A DNA stretch of 64,000 nucleotides from Chionoecetes opilio (taxonomy: Eukaryota; Arthropoda; Malacostraca; Decapoda; Majidae): NCBI GenBank assembly GCA_016584305.1, contig JACEEZ010011704.1, forward strand, positions 1-64,000. The letters are read 5' to 3'. The notes under the pieces were generated by a model. It saw only the letters and a program-made list of their open reading frames with translations, searched no databases and was not told where the DNA came from. How positions within the stretch are numbered: the stretch's first letter is position 1; each line of letters begins with the position of its first letter. The position numbers and the translations under genes were made by a program. Positions 1 through 13,199 of the stretch are shown piece by piece.

Positions 1-1240
1 TTTCTGTCTCTATATACAGAACGTTTATTTGTTGTGGATGAGCAGTGAACTGATACAAGGGCAAAGAGGAAGTTCTTACTCGCGACCGCTAGGTCATGTT
101 TGTTTGACACGCATGAGCAATCTACTCACGTCTCTTAACCTCTCGCTTGTCTCTCAAGCTTCCTTTTGTTTACTTATTCACTTGCTCATTGGTATTTTTC
201 CACTATCTTCACGTGTATTAATTAGTATGTACTCGTTCAAGTTATTAATTTAGGCACGTAACGTATATTACATATTTTTTATGTTGCCACATAACCACCG
301 TTTGTCGTCTTTTTTTATGTTACGACATTACCATTATGTGTTGTCAACGCAACACTATTGCCGTGATGTAATGTTGTCACATTCCACCGCTGTGTCACCA
401 ATTATGTTTACCCTTTTTAGTAATGGTTATTTTTACAGTAACGGAATCACACCATGTAGATACCGGTTACTCTGACCTGTAGGGGTGATTGCTGATGATG
501 CCCTCTTGAAAGGCAGGTAACTTTTGTTCGTTGCCCGAGGGTTTTTACACATCACTGAAGTGTTATAAAGGTGGTATTGGGCTAATCGTGGTCGAGCGGT
601 TCTTTAAAGTAATTTTATAAGTAGTTTTATCGCCAAAGGATTTCGGTAGACAATATACCTATTAACAATATAGATAATTATATATGTACACCTTGTTGAA
701 CGTTTATACAATAATAATGTCACGGGGTTCTTTTAGGTACGCGCCTTTGAAACTATGTCTAATACCAGGGCCTGAACATATTTAACGACGTGACAATGTT
801 ATGTACTCTCACACCCTCAAGTGTGTATAGTACACACAGACCCTCTTGAAGGTTCTTGTATCGCGGAGTGCGAGGGCCATGTATCCGCGTCTCCCCTTTG
901 TTCTGCTGCTACTCCGCTTCGTCGGCATCCTATAAGGAGGATTGAACCGAACTTTCCAATATTCCGGTTTCCCATGGCCTGTGGCGCGTGGACAGGCTCG
1001 CGTAGTGAGTCAGCATCAGCGATCCTTGCTCAACCGCTGACACAACTCCACCATGCTGGGTTTTTGCATTTCATCAAAGGTGTTTGCTGATACAGGCAGA
1101 CACACAGACACACACACATCCTGCTGTTTGGGATATACTAACATTTCACACATACATATAATATCTAACCAGTAACCCTCATCTGAAGGCATGGCCGCAT
1201 GGTTAAGGACGCCATCGTTACAGCAGATGGGGACGGAGGC
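1..1240. other. Anonymous non-coding sequence
   Basis: No recognisable gene, repeat unit or RNA gene was found here. Short open frames exist on both strands but none shows a known motif or a sustained reading frame. Base composition is near the AT-rich average of the window, with a somewhat GC-richer stretch at about 820-1090. Confidence 0.5.
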
Positions 1241-1244
1241 GACG

Positions 1245-1370
1245 AGGTTGCATGTCGGTAGGAATGGAACTTTGCGTGTCACCAGCGGCACAAGCAAAGG
1301 GTCGTCCCCAGCTTTGTGCTAGCTAGACTCTCTCTTTCTCTCTCTCTCATGAGTACACTACTGATCACAT
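1245..1370 (+). repeat. CT-tailed interspersed repeat, copy 1
   Basis: This segment is repeated about 1 kb downstream at 2285-2578. Shared landmarks in order are a GCATGTC start, GTCCCCAGC, GTGCTAGCTA, a CT microsatellite and a CATACTGATCA-like end. The CT tract is short here and about 175 bases long in the other copy. It could be a short dispersed element with a microsatellite tail or a local duplication. Confidence 0.6.
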
Positions 1371-1609
1371 TCTCACGAATCTAATGCTATGCTCCTTGAA
1401 GGTAAGACACTTCAGTCATGCAGTGTGTGTCTAGAGTGTGTCGAAGCCGTGACGTGACGAAGGGAGTCTGACGTCCCACCAGGGCCCCCACACTGACCTT
1501 CAGTCGACGACTGAGTGATTTCAAACGCGGAGAAGCTGCCTGAGGGAAGATACACGTCAAAGCCAAAGTGCTTATAATTCATTATCAAAAAAAATTTTTT
1601 TTTAAAGTT
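1371..1609. other. Anonymous non-coding sequence
   Basis: No gene motif or repeat relationship was seen between the CT-tailed repeat and the poly-C tract. Confidence 0.4.
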
Positions 1610-1692
1610 CCCCCCCCCCACCACCCCCCCCCCCCCCCCCCCCCGCCCCCCCCCCCCCCCCCCCCCCGGGGGGTCCCCCCCCCCCCCCCCCC
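1610..1692. repeat. Poly-C tract (poly-G on the minus strand)
   Basis: About 80 bases that are nearly all C, interrupted once by a short GGGGGG-T run near 1668-1674. The minus strand would be a continuous G tract able to form G-quadruplexes. Long homopolymers are also a typical place for base-calling collapse or expansion, so the true length is uncertain. Confidence 0.85.
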
Positions 1693-2284
1693 ATTATATG
1701 CCGCTTATAACTGATTTTGAACAAAGAACTTAACTGCAGTCATCATTTCATTGAAGTACGAAGCTGACAAGCTTTTTACACACAAACACGCCCTCTAATT
1801 TCAATGTTTTCCATCATCACCACCACTACGTACTTGATTCGGTGATGGATGGAATGATTAGATTGTCAAGACTTTTTTTCTTTCGTACTCCAAAAATATT
1901 TGTAATATTTAGCGTAACCATTAGATCTGTACGATACATGATGATACATACCGAATGGCAGCTCCTGCCTACTCTAGAACTCTCGGTGACGTCATGACGC
2001 GAGAGAATGAATTTCAGGTCGGACTTTGGCACTTGTTTATATGGCTTTGGGTAGGATCAAGGTAAAGAGACAGAAGTAACGTCGCCTGGTCCCTTTGCGC
2101 GCTGGGGGAAGTGACGTCAATAAGAATTAAGAAGAGGAGAGGAGAGGGTGAGAGTGAAAGAGAAGATGAGGAGGAGGAGGAGGAGGAATAGAGGTAGGGG
2201 AAGGGATAGGAAGGAGGAGAAGTAAGGGAAGGGAGGAAGTATGAACATAGAGACCAAAGAACATAATAAAATAAGGCATGGCCT
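1693..2284. other. Anonymous sequence with a GA-rich patch
   Basis: No gene was recognised. A purine-rich patch (GAGGA and GGAGA runs) lies at about 2130-2240, giving Ser/Pro-rich open frames on the minus strand that are composition artefacts. Confidence 0.5.
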
Positions 2285-2578
2285 TGCATGTCAGGTGGGA
2301 AATGAACTTTTGCCTTGTCCCGCTAAGCGGCCAACAGCGGCACACACAGGGTCTCGTCCCCAGCTTGTGTGCTAGCTATAGAACTCTCTCTCTCTCCTCT
2401 CTCTCGACTCTCTCTCCATCTCTCTCTCCTCTCTCTCTCTCTCTCTCTTCCTCTCCTCCTCTCCTCCCGTTCTCTCTTCTCTCGTCTCTCTCTCGCTCTC
2501 TCTCTCTCTCTCCTCTCTCCTCTCTCTCCTCGTCACCCTTCTCTCTCTCTCTCTCTCTCGAGTCACATACTGATCAAG
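2285..2578 (+). repeat. CT-tailed interspersed repeat, copy 2, with a long CT microsatellite
   Basis: Second copy of the repeat at 1245-1370, with the same GTCCCCAGC and GTGCTAGCTA landmarks. The CT tract from about 2383 to 2558 is an imperfect TC/CTC microsatellite. It produces Leu/Ser-rich frames on plus and Arg/Glu-rich frames on minus, none of which should be called genes. Confidence 0.65.
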
Positions 2579-2607
2579 GTAAGAATTATGGGTGGCTTTA
2601 CGGATGA

Positions 2608-2697
2608 ATATATATATAGTATATATATATATATATATTATATATAATATATATATATATATATATATCTTATATATATATATATACATATGTATAT
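2608..2697. repeat. AT dinucleotide microsatellite
   Basis: Nearly pure alternating TA over about 90 bases with a few single-base interruptions. Confidence 0.9.
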
Positions 2698-3700
2698 TGG
2701 TGGGAGGTTGTCCAGAGGCGTGTCAGGTGTCCGGTTCGGGGCGGCGGTGAGGCCTGAGTGAGGCCATGACAATATTTGAATGGTGGCGGTGGCGCCGTTG
2801 GCGCGATTAAAAACAAAACCATTTGAACGATCCATGGATGATGCGCAACAAAGAACTGATTTTTTGTTTTTGCCCTCGAACGCCCCGGGGGAGGTGACTC
2901 GTTTTAACCACCTTCTGTCTCATTTATCTTGGTTAGGATAATAAGCCTCTAGAGGGCAGAAAGCCTCAGGGCAGACGTCACTCTCTCGTCCTCTCTTCCT
3001 CGCCCTGTAACAAACGCTAAAAAAAACAAACACACGCCGCCCTCTCTTCCTCTCTTGGAGGAGGAAGTGATGGGTGGGGGTCCAAACGTGCCATGATTTT
3101 TAGTTTTCTTAAATTTGGGCATGACCTAAAGAGCTGCCTTGGTGTGGGATTGCTTCTTGGTTGAATTTGGTCATTGTGTTGTGTGGAAGCTTTCAACAGT
3201 CGGTTTTTTATTAGTTGACTTAAAAAAACCATAAACTTAAGATACAAGGGAAAACATGAGATGATCAACCGCAATTAGCGCTCAGGAACCGTCCAGTCCT
3301 CATCCACTGCGTATTTCGATTCTATATCTATACGAGAACATTGCTGCTTCGGGGGATCTCTAGGAACCCAGCTGATGTCATAAAGAATAATTGGACTCGT
3401 GATACCCCACACCCAGGGAGAAGGGATCTGCCATCTCTGAGACTATTGAAGTCGAGGCCCAGTATCATGCCCCACTAATTAGGTTTCAATAGTTATCACT
3501 GAAGCAGATCATTGGGCTGTAAACCCAGTCCACTGATCCTTTACAAGTTTTCATGTAACTAAGGAAAGGGCACGTCAATTGAGGAGGAATGTTTTTTGTA
3601 AAGAACAAGAAAAAACAGCTGAAAACAAATAGGCCAAGGGTGTAGAAAAGAGAAACAAGAATATATTTTGGTGTGAAGTGTACTAAATATACCACGGTTA
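2698..3700. other. Anonymous non-coding sequence upstream of a LINE
   Basis: No confident gene. The last 200 bases could belong to the 5' end of the LINE that follows, because the first recognisable endonuclease residues appear just after 3700 and the true 5' end is not visible. Confidence 0.4.
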
Positions 3701-6700
3701 ACTAATGTTAAGATGCGTGAAAATTGAAAAAGTTATTGAAAATAATACCATAATGTGCCTAACAGGAACACAGCTTAAGGTAAACAAAATAAACTTATCT
3801 GATAACTAAACTACTGTGTTGTTAACAGTAAGAGGACAACAGACCAGAAGGGCGTTTGGACTAATGGTGTGGAAAAATGAGAAAGGAGGTGGAAATAGGT
3901 AATACCACCAAATTAAGGATTTTTATATGTGAAGTGTAGGAGAAGAGATCAATTTTTATATGTTAAGTAGTTCCGTAGTAGTCCTATGTGGAAAGAAAGA
4001 GGAAGATAGAAAAAGCAGGAGGATGCATAAGGAATAAGAAGGCTTATAGAGGATAGGACACACAACCATTGATGATTTTTGGAGATTTTTGGTCACATCT
4101 GATTTCTTGGAACACAGAAAGTAGATGACGGAGTGAAACTGGTTTTTAGTTTAATGGAGAAATACAATTGATTCTGTTAAAAATGATCTGGAGTTGCAAA
4201 GGCTATACCTTGGGAAGGAGAGAATCTAAAATTGTTTTTGACAATGTTTTTTAGTTAACACACATCTGTTAGTAAGAGATATAAAGATATGAACATAAGA
4301 TAAGAAAAGGAAATTTTTAATCTGGCTGACCATAATTTTTGATGCAAGTAAGACTTAAGAAAGAAGGAGTGGTGAGGCAGTTTGTTGGGGAATAAAAGAG
4401 TTGGAGTATTATAAGACAGGACGAAACTCACTCCAGATATTTGCACAAGAGGTTAGAGAGAGAATGTGAGAAGGCAAGAAAATATGGAATTAACAGCATA
4501 TAAGAAATAGTGAAAATAGTACGGATTCAAAATTAAAAGGGTGTACAAGAAAGGGTTTTGAAAAAAAGGTAAAAATGAACCCCCATGGATTTGAAAGAAA
4601 TAAAGCAAGCATAGCCTTAAGAAAGGTTTTAACCATGAGGGAAAGAAATGCCAACGAGATGGAAGATCAAGCGAGAGAAAGATGGAAGAAAATACCTGAA
4701 GCCGAAAAAAGGAATTTCAAGGCATGATATGAAAGCATGAACTTGCACGAGGAAAAAGTTTACAATGGAAATAAAGAAGGCAAGGACCACGGCAAGAAAT
4801 ATGGGATAACATCAAGAAGTTAAGAGGACCAGAAAATTAAAAAAGAAAGGAATGGGCATAGAATTGTGCAGGATGGAAAAAGTTTGAAGCACAAGAACTG
4901 GAACAAGAATTGATGAACGTTTAGGAAGGAATATAATCGAAATGAGAACAACAATACAATTTTCAGATTCTGGAACGTGGAAAGAGAGACAGAGTATGAA
5001 AGAAATCCTGGAGGAAGAGAGCGATGGATTTATAATGATGAGCCAGCAAAATGTAGTGGAGGTGCCAATGATGTTAAGGGCGCACATTGGACGCAGCTTG
5101 TAAGATAGAACCTGGTGTGCAAGAGAAAATGCCTCATGAGAAATAACTAAAGACGAAATAATCAAGATTTAAAAGACAGTGAAGACAGGGAAGGCAGCTG
5201 GACCAGATAAAACTGAAGCAGAAATAAATTCAGGGCTTTGATAAAAGTAATACGTGTCTAAAGCCATGAAATAAGTTTAAATTAAATATTGGATGATGGA
5301 GATATCCCTGAAAGGCTGGAAAACATCAAGCTCAATAATGAATGCGCCAAGTAAGAAACCTTGAGCTAAGAACCTAAGACCATTATCGTTTCACCAACAT
5401 ATCATTAAAATATTCATGAAAATAATGAAGATCAGAATAAACAGCACAATTTAGGAAAAAATAAGGAAGATAAAGAGTACAAATATGATTCACCAAAGGA
5501 AACGGCATTGAGGACAATATATACAATTCTAAACAATAGTTTATAAGAAAGACGTACGACGACGAAAGCAACCTCATACATAGCAGCAATAAATTTTCAC
5601 GAAAGGCATTACGATGGGTGTTAAACAACTGAGGAGAGAAAGCCTAATTCAGAGACTTCAGGCCAATGATAAACATACAAAATCGATAGCAATATTTAAA
5701 AGAGGGTGTGAATAAATATACAGATGATGACAAAAACCAGAAATAAGACATACCCAACACGAAAGAGATGGATATTAATATCACAAATGGAATAGAACAA
5801 GGAGGCAACTGGATCAACAACATTATTTAAGCTGTTAACGGGTACCATACAGGACAAAATTTAAAGAACGGCTGTGGATACTCATATGAGGTAATAAAAA
5901 TTTACACACTATTCTTCCCGGGCGATGGGCTCCAAAATGTCGTCAAGCAAAGGCAGGGGCTGATAAAAACATCCAGATTTAATTGAAATAAGTGCAAACT
6001 GCGGCTTATAATAAATTAAGGAAAAAGTTACTGTTATAATTATTTACGTAAAAGAGGAAAGAGAAGAAATTGGAGGAATAAAAGTTGACTAAAACGAAAA
6101 TAAAGTACTTTTCGGAGTAATACAATAACAAGAAAAAAAACTGCGTTCAAAAACCATAAAAAAGCTATAAAATTCACCAAGGCACTAGACATGGCAAACT
6201 TAACTCAATATTCATTATACTACGCAGGCTGCAACAAACAAATTGTTAAATAGGGAAAAACTTATTGAAATCAGCAGTCATACCCATGCTGCTCCACGGA
6301 CAAGTGTTATAGATTTAAATAACGAGAATTAAGAAACACAAAGCATAGAAAATACTGTATATAGAACACTTTTTGGAGCCAGAAAGTACACAGCAGAAGA
6401 AGGAATAAGAAGGAAAATAGGATCGTCACTAATTCATATTTTGAAACAGAATATAAAAACAGAATAATTTTTTACATCCACAGCACAGTTAAAGAAGGAG
6501 GAATGAACGGAGAGAGTTGGAGTAAAGTTTGAGGAACACAGTAACAGTGGAGCATGTATGGTCCAGAGACACGAGGAAGAAATGATGGAGAGTTAGGACC
6601 TGAATATACAGAGGATTACAGGAACAGGGCATGAAAAAGGAGGAATTGGAAGAAAATCTGAAATGGGATACTAGGGAATGGAGAGAAGGCAATGACCCCA

Positions 6701-7020
6701 CAAAAATCACGTTTATGTTATACAATACAGACGAGGAAGACGGTGATGGGAAAAAACTGACAGAACCAACTTTATATGACAAACGGACCTGATTCAATAA
6801 CACCCTTTTCTCCAGCGAACTACCAGCATGCCCCTTATGACAGAGTCCGGTTCTTGAGAGTAGATATTGAGTATCCAGTGGGTGTTGTGAAGAAACAAAT
6901 ATTTATAGCACTTTTTGTTCAATATCCAAGAAGACAGGAGAAACTGTTAACTGCAACAGCCGTAATGAGGAGGCAAAAAGAAAATATCTAGGAAGTGTTT
7001 TATAATTTTACTTTAAAAGT
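3700..7020 (+). pseudogene. Decayed non-LTR retrotransposon: endonuclease and reverse transcriptase polyprotein
   Basis: This is a dead LINE. Translating the plus strand and switching frame at small indels gives, in order: an AP-type endonuclease start (MCLTGTQLKVN near 3755); KGYTLGRRESK at 4198, matching the usual K-G-T-Y-T-W-G segment; and NLADHN at about 4324, where the family has the catalytic S-D-H. The reverse transcriptase follows: TGKAAGPDKTEAE at 5184-5220, RPLSFHQHIIKIFMKIM at about 5377, GIEQGG plus GSTTLFKLLT at 5789-5840, then LFFPGDG at 5909 where the active site should read FADD. After that come a CGL-INKEKS segment near 5998, VYRTLFGARKY near 6355, and a C-terminal HFL...EDRRN and EEAKRKYLGS tail to 7020. 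The order and spacing fit the endonuclease-RT polyproteins abundant in crustacean genomes, often mis-annotated as craniofacial development protein 2-like. Stops and shifts are many and the YADD-box aspartate pair is damaged. Clade is not determined. The 5' end is approximate. Confidence 0.85.
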
Positions 7021-7027
7021 AAATAGT

Positions 7028-7652
7028 CCCGGGGTCACTTAGGGCGGAAAAAAGGGTTTCGCTTCACTCCACCTTAGGTGAAAGGAAGTATTTTGGAGGG
7101 GTCTTATCCTAAGCATTTTGTGCCGCTGAATACTCCCGAAATCGTAGTTGGGTTCACTCGTTAGCGGTAAGTTTTTTCGGCGCAATTTTTGCAAATTGGG
7201 CAATTTGGCAATAAAATTGGCAATTACAAATTGCAGACTGAGAACCAGGACGTCGTAGAGACCTCGTTTTGGACTCAAATTGAAGCGTTATTAAGAGTGG
7301 CATAAAAATGTTATTGAGTACTCGCCGTGGTTGTATCAAAAAAAAAAAAAAAATGTGTCGGATTACTGATCTATATGGAAATTAGGAGATAAAGTGGAAA
7401 AAAAATTGGGAAAAATATAAAAGGAATATTTTGGCCTAAACCTGAGTTTCTTATAATTAAAAACTAAATTTTTAACTTTGGGTAACAAAAGTAAATAACA
7501 AAACAATTGTTCTTAGGACAACATTTAATTAAACGAATTTGGTGCAAGGTGGGTACAATTATTGCGTAGAACATGGTATTTCAACTGAAAAATGCTTAGA
7601 TAAGAAAAACCCCCTTCAAAATACTTCCTTCACCTAAGGGAAAGCGAAAGCC
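7028..7652. mobile_element. TIR element (MITE-like), copy with both ends
   Basis: The left end (GGGGTCACTTAGGGCGG, then GTTTCGCTTCACTCCACC and GGAAGTATTTTGGAGGGG) reappears in inverted orientation at 7605-7652, where it runs directly into the poly-T block. The 500-base interior holds short AT-rich sequence and no transposase. A second partial copy in the opposite orientation lies at 11391-11621. The right terminus is missing its last 20 or so bases, apparently replaced by poly-T. Confidence 0.7.
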
Positions 7653-8233
<581 letters not shown>

Positions 8234-8429
8234 CTCCCCCCTCTTTACTTTTCCATTCCGCCGAAGTGACCCAGTAGTTTCAATCCAGAACAAACAAAAT
8301 TTCCAAACAACGAAACGAGTCCTCCTCCGCGTATTTTTGGAAAATAACAATTATAAACACAAAAAAAAAATACCCTTACTTGTTACTTGCGATAGCGAGC
8401 GTTCACAAGTTGAAAAAAAATCGAATATC

Positions 8430-11045
8430 TAGTCGTCTACACGCGCCATCGACGTCCCTCATTCCCATCTTGTCCCTTCCGCGTCGTTGATGGCAACATC
8501 TAGGGGCTCTCGGGGGAGCATCCGCAAAGCTCCGAACCAAGGAGTCTGCCGGCGTGACACATCGGCAGAGCGATTGGTCGAGCAGGTTTTCGTCTTGCAT
8601 CCCCGCACGCACTGCATCCCATCATGATACTTGTCTTTGCGGGGCGGGAGGCAGGTGGAGGGATTAGGCGCCAGTTATTGGTCCGTAGCGTACTTAGGTC
8701 GGGTCGAGGGTCACACTCCTTCTTCACAGCCCCCTCCCTACGAAGGCCTGTAGCTGGGCTCCGCATAAATGTGCTGGGTGGTGGCGGCGTTGACACTGTT
8801 GTCGGAGGGGCCCAGTGCTGCTCCAACCTTCTTCTGTCTGAAGTGCCGTCCACCTCGCCCTGCGGCAGAGAGCAGGTAATTATATAATCCGTAAATTCTG
8901 CTCACGAATCGGCACAGCACGTCAGGCTCTCCTTGCGTCAGCGGACCAGGGCTTTCGGAGTGTACCCAAGACGTCGAGGTTGCCTTGGGTGGGGGCCGAC
9001 TGGAACAACAGGCCAAGCTTTTGCAACTTGCCTTTCCTGAAGAGGGCGCAAGTTGGTGTCGCAGACCAGTCAGGGGGGGGGGGGGTGTAGACATGGAAGG
9101 AACGTGATCACAGACGACGGGGGGGTGAGGGGGAGTCTGCGCGTTGGATGCGGTGTCCATGTTGTCATTCGTGGGATGAGCTGAACGTTTGAAAAAGTCG
9201 TCTTGTTGCCACACAGCTGGGGAGGTGCACGTGTTGGGAGGAGGGTATCGTTGGCTTGGGGGTGGGGAAAGTGGTCGGAGGAGGAGGACGAGGACGTCAT
9301 GTCCGGAAAACTACTACGGTTGCCTCCACATCTTTGTTGTCCGAGCAATGGAGAGATGAATATATCATTTAGTGTCCGCGTTCCTCCTTGTTCGTGAAGC
9401 GAACTTGGCTCCGTCCGGTCCAGAAGTTGCCTAACGGCTTTGTCGCGCCAGGGGGAGCGTGGGCCGCGAGACGGGGGCAGCGACGCGTAATTCCCCCATA
9501 ATGGTGCTAGGATTTTGGTGCAATGAGAGAGGTCAGTGAGCAGTCTTTGGTTGCTTTTGGTGCAAGATTTTAGCCATTGGTCATTCCACAGCTTTGATCC
9601 TCGTCGCTGCCCTGGATGTCGATGAATCGTATCCTCTCACACAACCTCGGGCTCGCTGTTCCACCCGTCGTCTTGTCTTTGAGGGAGACGCGCCGATTTC
9701 GTACCTGTCAAAAGACAACAAGGTGCCAACTCCCCGTAAGCCAAACACACCCAGGTTGCAACTCTCTGCCAGGAGGGATCCAAAACCCAGGTCCTTAAAT
9801 TTGCATGAGCCGAAACGGGGTGCTGCTGAAGGAATAATCCATCCCGTCGAGGACCAGCACGCGAGAGGAGAAGGGTTTGCGAGGGCCGTGGAGACCGCCC
9901 CCCCCCCCCCGCGTTCATCTTCTCCAGAACCCGAGAAGGGCACTTTTTGTCGTGACCCGCGGGTGGCCTTGGTCGTCAAAGAGGGCAAGGGGAACAGGGA
10001 GAGCTCATATGGAGATGATGGGTGCTAAGGTCCAGACTGCTGCGAGTTGGAGGGCGAGCAGCAGGCGCCGAGTGAAGTCTGAGGGATCCCGTGACAACAC
10101 CTGCTTCCCTCCGATTGAAAACTTGGCTTTCTTTGCCCAGCGTTTTTGAATGTATTTGGTAGGCTGACGATGCAGGACTCCTCTCCCATGGACTTTGCTG
10201 CGGCGTCCTGATCCTTTTTCCCTTCATTCGTCCTTCAAGAGAGATTTCCCCTTGCCAGTCTTCACTCGATCTTGTCAATTGGCGTCCACCATCTTATCTG
10301 GAACAACCTTGCGGGAAAGGACGGTGGTGAGTTGGGCTTTCTCGCGAGTGAAGGGGTTATTGCTTGGCGAGAAGAACCAGCAACCTCATTTGGTCATCTC
10401 GTGTGTCTTCTTCGTGACCGCTTGGGCTGTCCCTTGGTGGTGCTTTGATCCGTAGCAGACTTCCGAATGATTTTGCCTTGATTGCCAAGAGTTCGTCTTG
10501 GATCAAGAAGACTTGGTGTCCTCGTCGAGGATTTTTCGTGATCCCTAACAAGCCCCACACCGTCACCTTTCCGAGGTCCGGTTCAACCTGTTCCAAGGCA
10601 TGGTCGCAGCCAAGGGACGTGAAAGGTACCAACGACTTACAGCGACCCAGTGTTTTCTCCAAGTACGCGACGCGGTCCACGCTCTTGTTCTTGAGAGCCG
10701 GAGGTCCTTCATCATGGCCACGTAAACTCGGGGAACGAAAACCGGCGTAGGAGGCTTCGATTCATGGCGAAGAAGAACGGTCCGAACTCCTTCCAACGTC
10801 CTTCGGGTGCAATCGCCCAGGTCTCCTGTCCGACAGCCCCCTGGTGGGAGTTCAAAGCAAGGAGGACCATTTGACGTACTCATGGAGAACTTGCTCAAAA
10901 GGGACTGTCGTCTGATCCCGCTGACCTCAGGATCTGCATCTTGGGTGCAAGGCTCTCGCGTGGCTTTCCTTGAATGAAGCCAGTCCTTCCATCCTCTGCC
11001 AACTCCTGAACGGGCGGCGGAATTCTTTCGGCGCTCTCCATTTTC
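8430..11045 (-). pseudogene. GC-richer island with degraded minus-strand coding sequence of unknown origin
   Basis: This 2.6 kb stretch is clearly richer in G+C than its flanks and has protein-like composition on the minus strand, in several overlapping pieces joined by frame shifts (about 10898-10563, 10680-10357, 10278-9976, 9988-9581, 9214-8738). The most protein-like piece is 10680-10357, about 107 residues with an ordinary amino-acid mix. I do not recognise any domain, so no product is given. The island sits between two inverted copies of one TIR element (7028-7652 and 11391-11621) and next to the poly-T block, suggesting transferred or transposon cargo DNA. Decapod genomes are known to carry endogenised large DNA virus (nimavirus-like) sequence, which is one possibility among several. 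Nothing here proves it. Confidence 0.35.
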
Positions 11046-11241
11046 CCGGGGAAGGAATTTTACATTTATTTGCGAAATTTTTCATTAACCGTATGTCATA
11101 AATACCCCATGATGGGACAGTCAGAGAAAGTTACCATTTTCTATTAATCAGACGGTATGTGCTTTATGAGAACCAGATATACAGCCAGAAACATTTCATG
11201 ACTTTTGATGTGAATATTAAAGGGGCCAACAATTATTCCTT

Positions 11242-11280
<39 letters not shown>

Positions 11281-11390
11281 TCCATTTGTTTTTTCCACTT
11301 ATCTCTATTTCCATTTAAGTTCAGTAATGCGAACAGATACAACCCGGAATACTAAATAACTTTTTATGCACATCCTTAATAACTTTCAAT
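11046..11390. other. AT-rich sequence with a 34-base poly-T run
   Basis: No gene. A poly-T run lies at 11246-11279, just outside the second copy of the TIR element. Confidence 0.5.
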
Positions 11391-11621
11391 TTGATTCCCC
11401 CAAAACGAGGTCTCTACGACGTCCTGGTTCTCATTCCCTGCAAATTTGTAATTGCCCATTTTACTTGCCAATTGCCAAATTGCAAAGTTCGGCGGTCGAA
11501 ACTTTACGCTAACCGAGTGACCCCACTACGATTTTCGGATTCAGCCGGCACAAAATGCCTTAGGATAAGACCCTCAAAATACTTCCTTCACCTATGTGAG
11601 CGAATCGCCCTAAGTGACCCT
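11391..11621. mobile_element. TIR element (MITE-like), inverted partial copy
   Basis: Reverse complement of about 7031-7280: CCCCAAAACGAGGTCTCTAC at the left and GCCCTAAGTGACCC at the right end correspond to the inner and outer parts of the copy at 7028. Only one half is present. Divergence is moderate with several indels. Confidence 0.75.
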
Positions 11622-12612
11622 ACTAAAAGAAGAGAAAAAGAAACATTAAAAGGAAGGTGATAACATAACTTTTGGAATAAAAGAAAAAGCTGCAACAGTG
11701 AAGTGAATGAAGCGAAGTGCGAAGGTCGATCAAACAAGGGAATGAAAGTAAGTGGCTGAAGACATGACAGGGATAGACAAAGTAAGAATGGAATAGAAAA
11801 GACAGACCCCAGCAACAAAGAAAAGTGAAAAAACCACGTCAGGGTGGGCGTAGCAAAAGGCTCCCCCCGAAACCACATTAACCCAGCGGATTAGTAATGT
11901 AAAATTGTGCACTTTTCTGCTGCTACAAGCCCAAATTTTGGCACAATGGTGCCTTTTGAATATCCTAAAAAGATATAACTAGGAGACATTGGAATAATTG
12001 TAAATGTTATGGTGTAATGTGAATTAAGCTGTTTTTTGGGTTTGGCACTTCCAAAAGGCACATCAATAGTATTTTATACGTCTCATATCTCTGCTTCTAA
12101 GACAGGTAGAATAAATAACACTCTTGGTGTATAAACTACTTTTTGAGGTTAAGAGTCGCATTGGAAAACTAAAAAAAAAAAAAAAATAAAACCTTAAGTT
12201 TCTTAATTCTACATACACAAAAATAAAGAAAAAAGATTTTTTTTTTTTAGCAAGTCACAAATATGTGAGCAACCTCATGAATGCTCAGAGCCAAACCATA
12301 TATTCATGCATAATAAATAATAACATAACTTAGAACATCTTAATGAAAATATTGAACACATAATCCTTTGAATCACTAATTGGGTTATACATATTGTGAG
12401 CTATACTAATAGATTAGTTAATATGATATGTATTTTTTTTTAAAAAGTAAAAAAAAATTTTAATATAGCATATATAAATTAGTATATAATGCGATATAAT
12501 TAAATATATAGCATATACTATATATATACGTTACGTATAATAGTATATGTGTATATTATAGCATAATGGTGAGGGAAATTTTTTTAGTTCATGTTTAAAC
12601 AGAAAGAGGGTT
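11622..12612. other. AT-rich intergenic sequence
   Basis: No coding signal beyond short frames. Contains poly-A and poly-T runs and an AT-rich patch of TATA and ATAT motifs at about 12420-12560, directly outside the left inverted repeat of the two-gene element. Confidence 0.5.
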
Positions 12613-12775
12613 ATAGTCCGTTAGCCTGGGCGCTGCACCTTGTTTTGTCGCAATATTTTTTTTTTTTGGCTGTTTTCTTATAGCTTGGGGTATATTACCT
12701 CTTCAAAATACAGGAGGGGGGCCCATGGCACCCTTGGGGCTTTTGAGATATTAACCCCATAAACACCAAATCACA
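12613..12775 (+). repeat. Left inverted repeat of the two-gene element
   Basis: Starts ATAGTCCG and ends in ATTAACCCC. Pairs with 20190-20343. Alignment by eye shows shared blocks in one order with small indels, including a T run in both arms. Confidence 0.65.
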
Positions 12776-13199
12776 AAGAAACGTGAATTTATTATATTGC
12801 ATGCCAAAATACTTAAATCAAATGCCTCTAACCTGTTATCTACAATGAATTAGCACTGGGGAACAAATTTTTTGTTGAGTTAGTCTGGACACTTGGTTAT
12901 TAAGTAATTTTTTGGGTGCTGAAATCCAAAACTGATCTCAGTTTTTTTCTCTATCGTCAAGTTTTTTGAAAACTGTAAGCTTTTCGTTTTTCCCCTTAAA
13001 AAAATATGAAAAATACTGTACATAACAGTATCCAGTGCTTATTTTATCAAAAGTTGCAAATGTTAAAACCTACAATACAAATGAAAGAAATAGCCATGAA
13101 TAAGAAAAAAAATGTTTTATTTATTGTTAACAATTATCAGTTTTTAGAAAGGAATAAGGGGAAGGCTAATAAATTTGTGTGCAGGTTAAGGTAAAAATT

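Noticed and set aside
2372..2689. Arg/Glu-rich minus-strand frame resembling an RS/RE splicing protein
   Set aside because: It translates the CT and AT microsatellites.
4812..5165. 117-residue minus-strand open frame
   Set aside because: It is the antisense shadow of the LINE polyprotein, whose plus-strand motifs are recognisable on both sides of it.
8430..11045. Firm call of an endogenous virus
   Set aside because: No diagnostic viral domain can be read. Only composition and context are suggestive, so it is listed as unknown.
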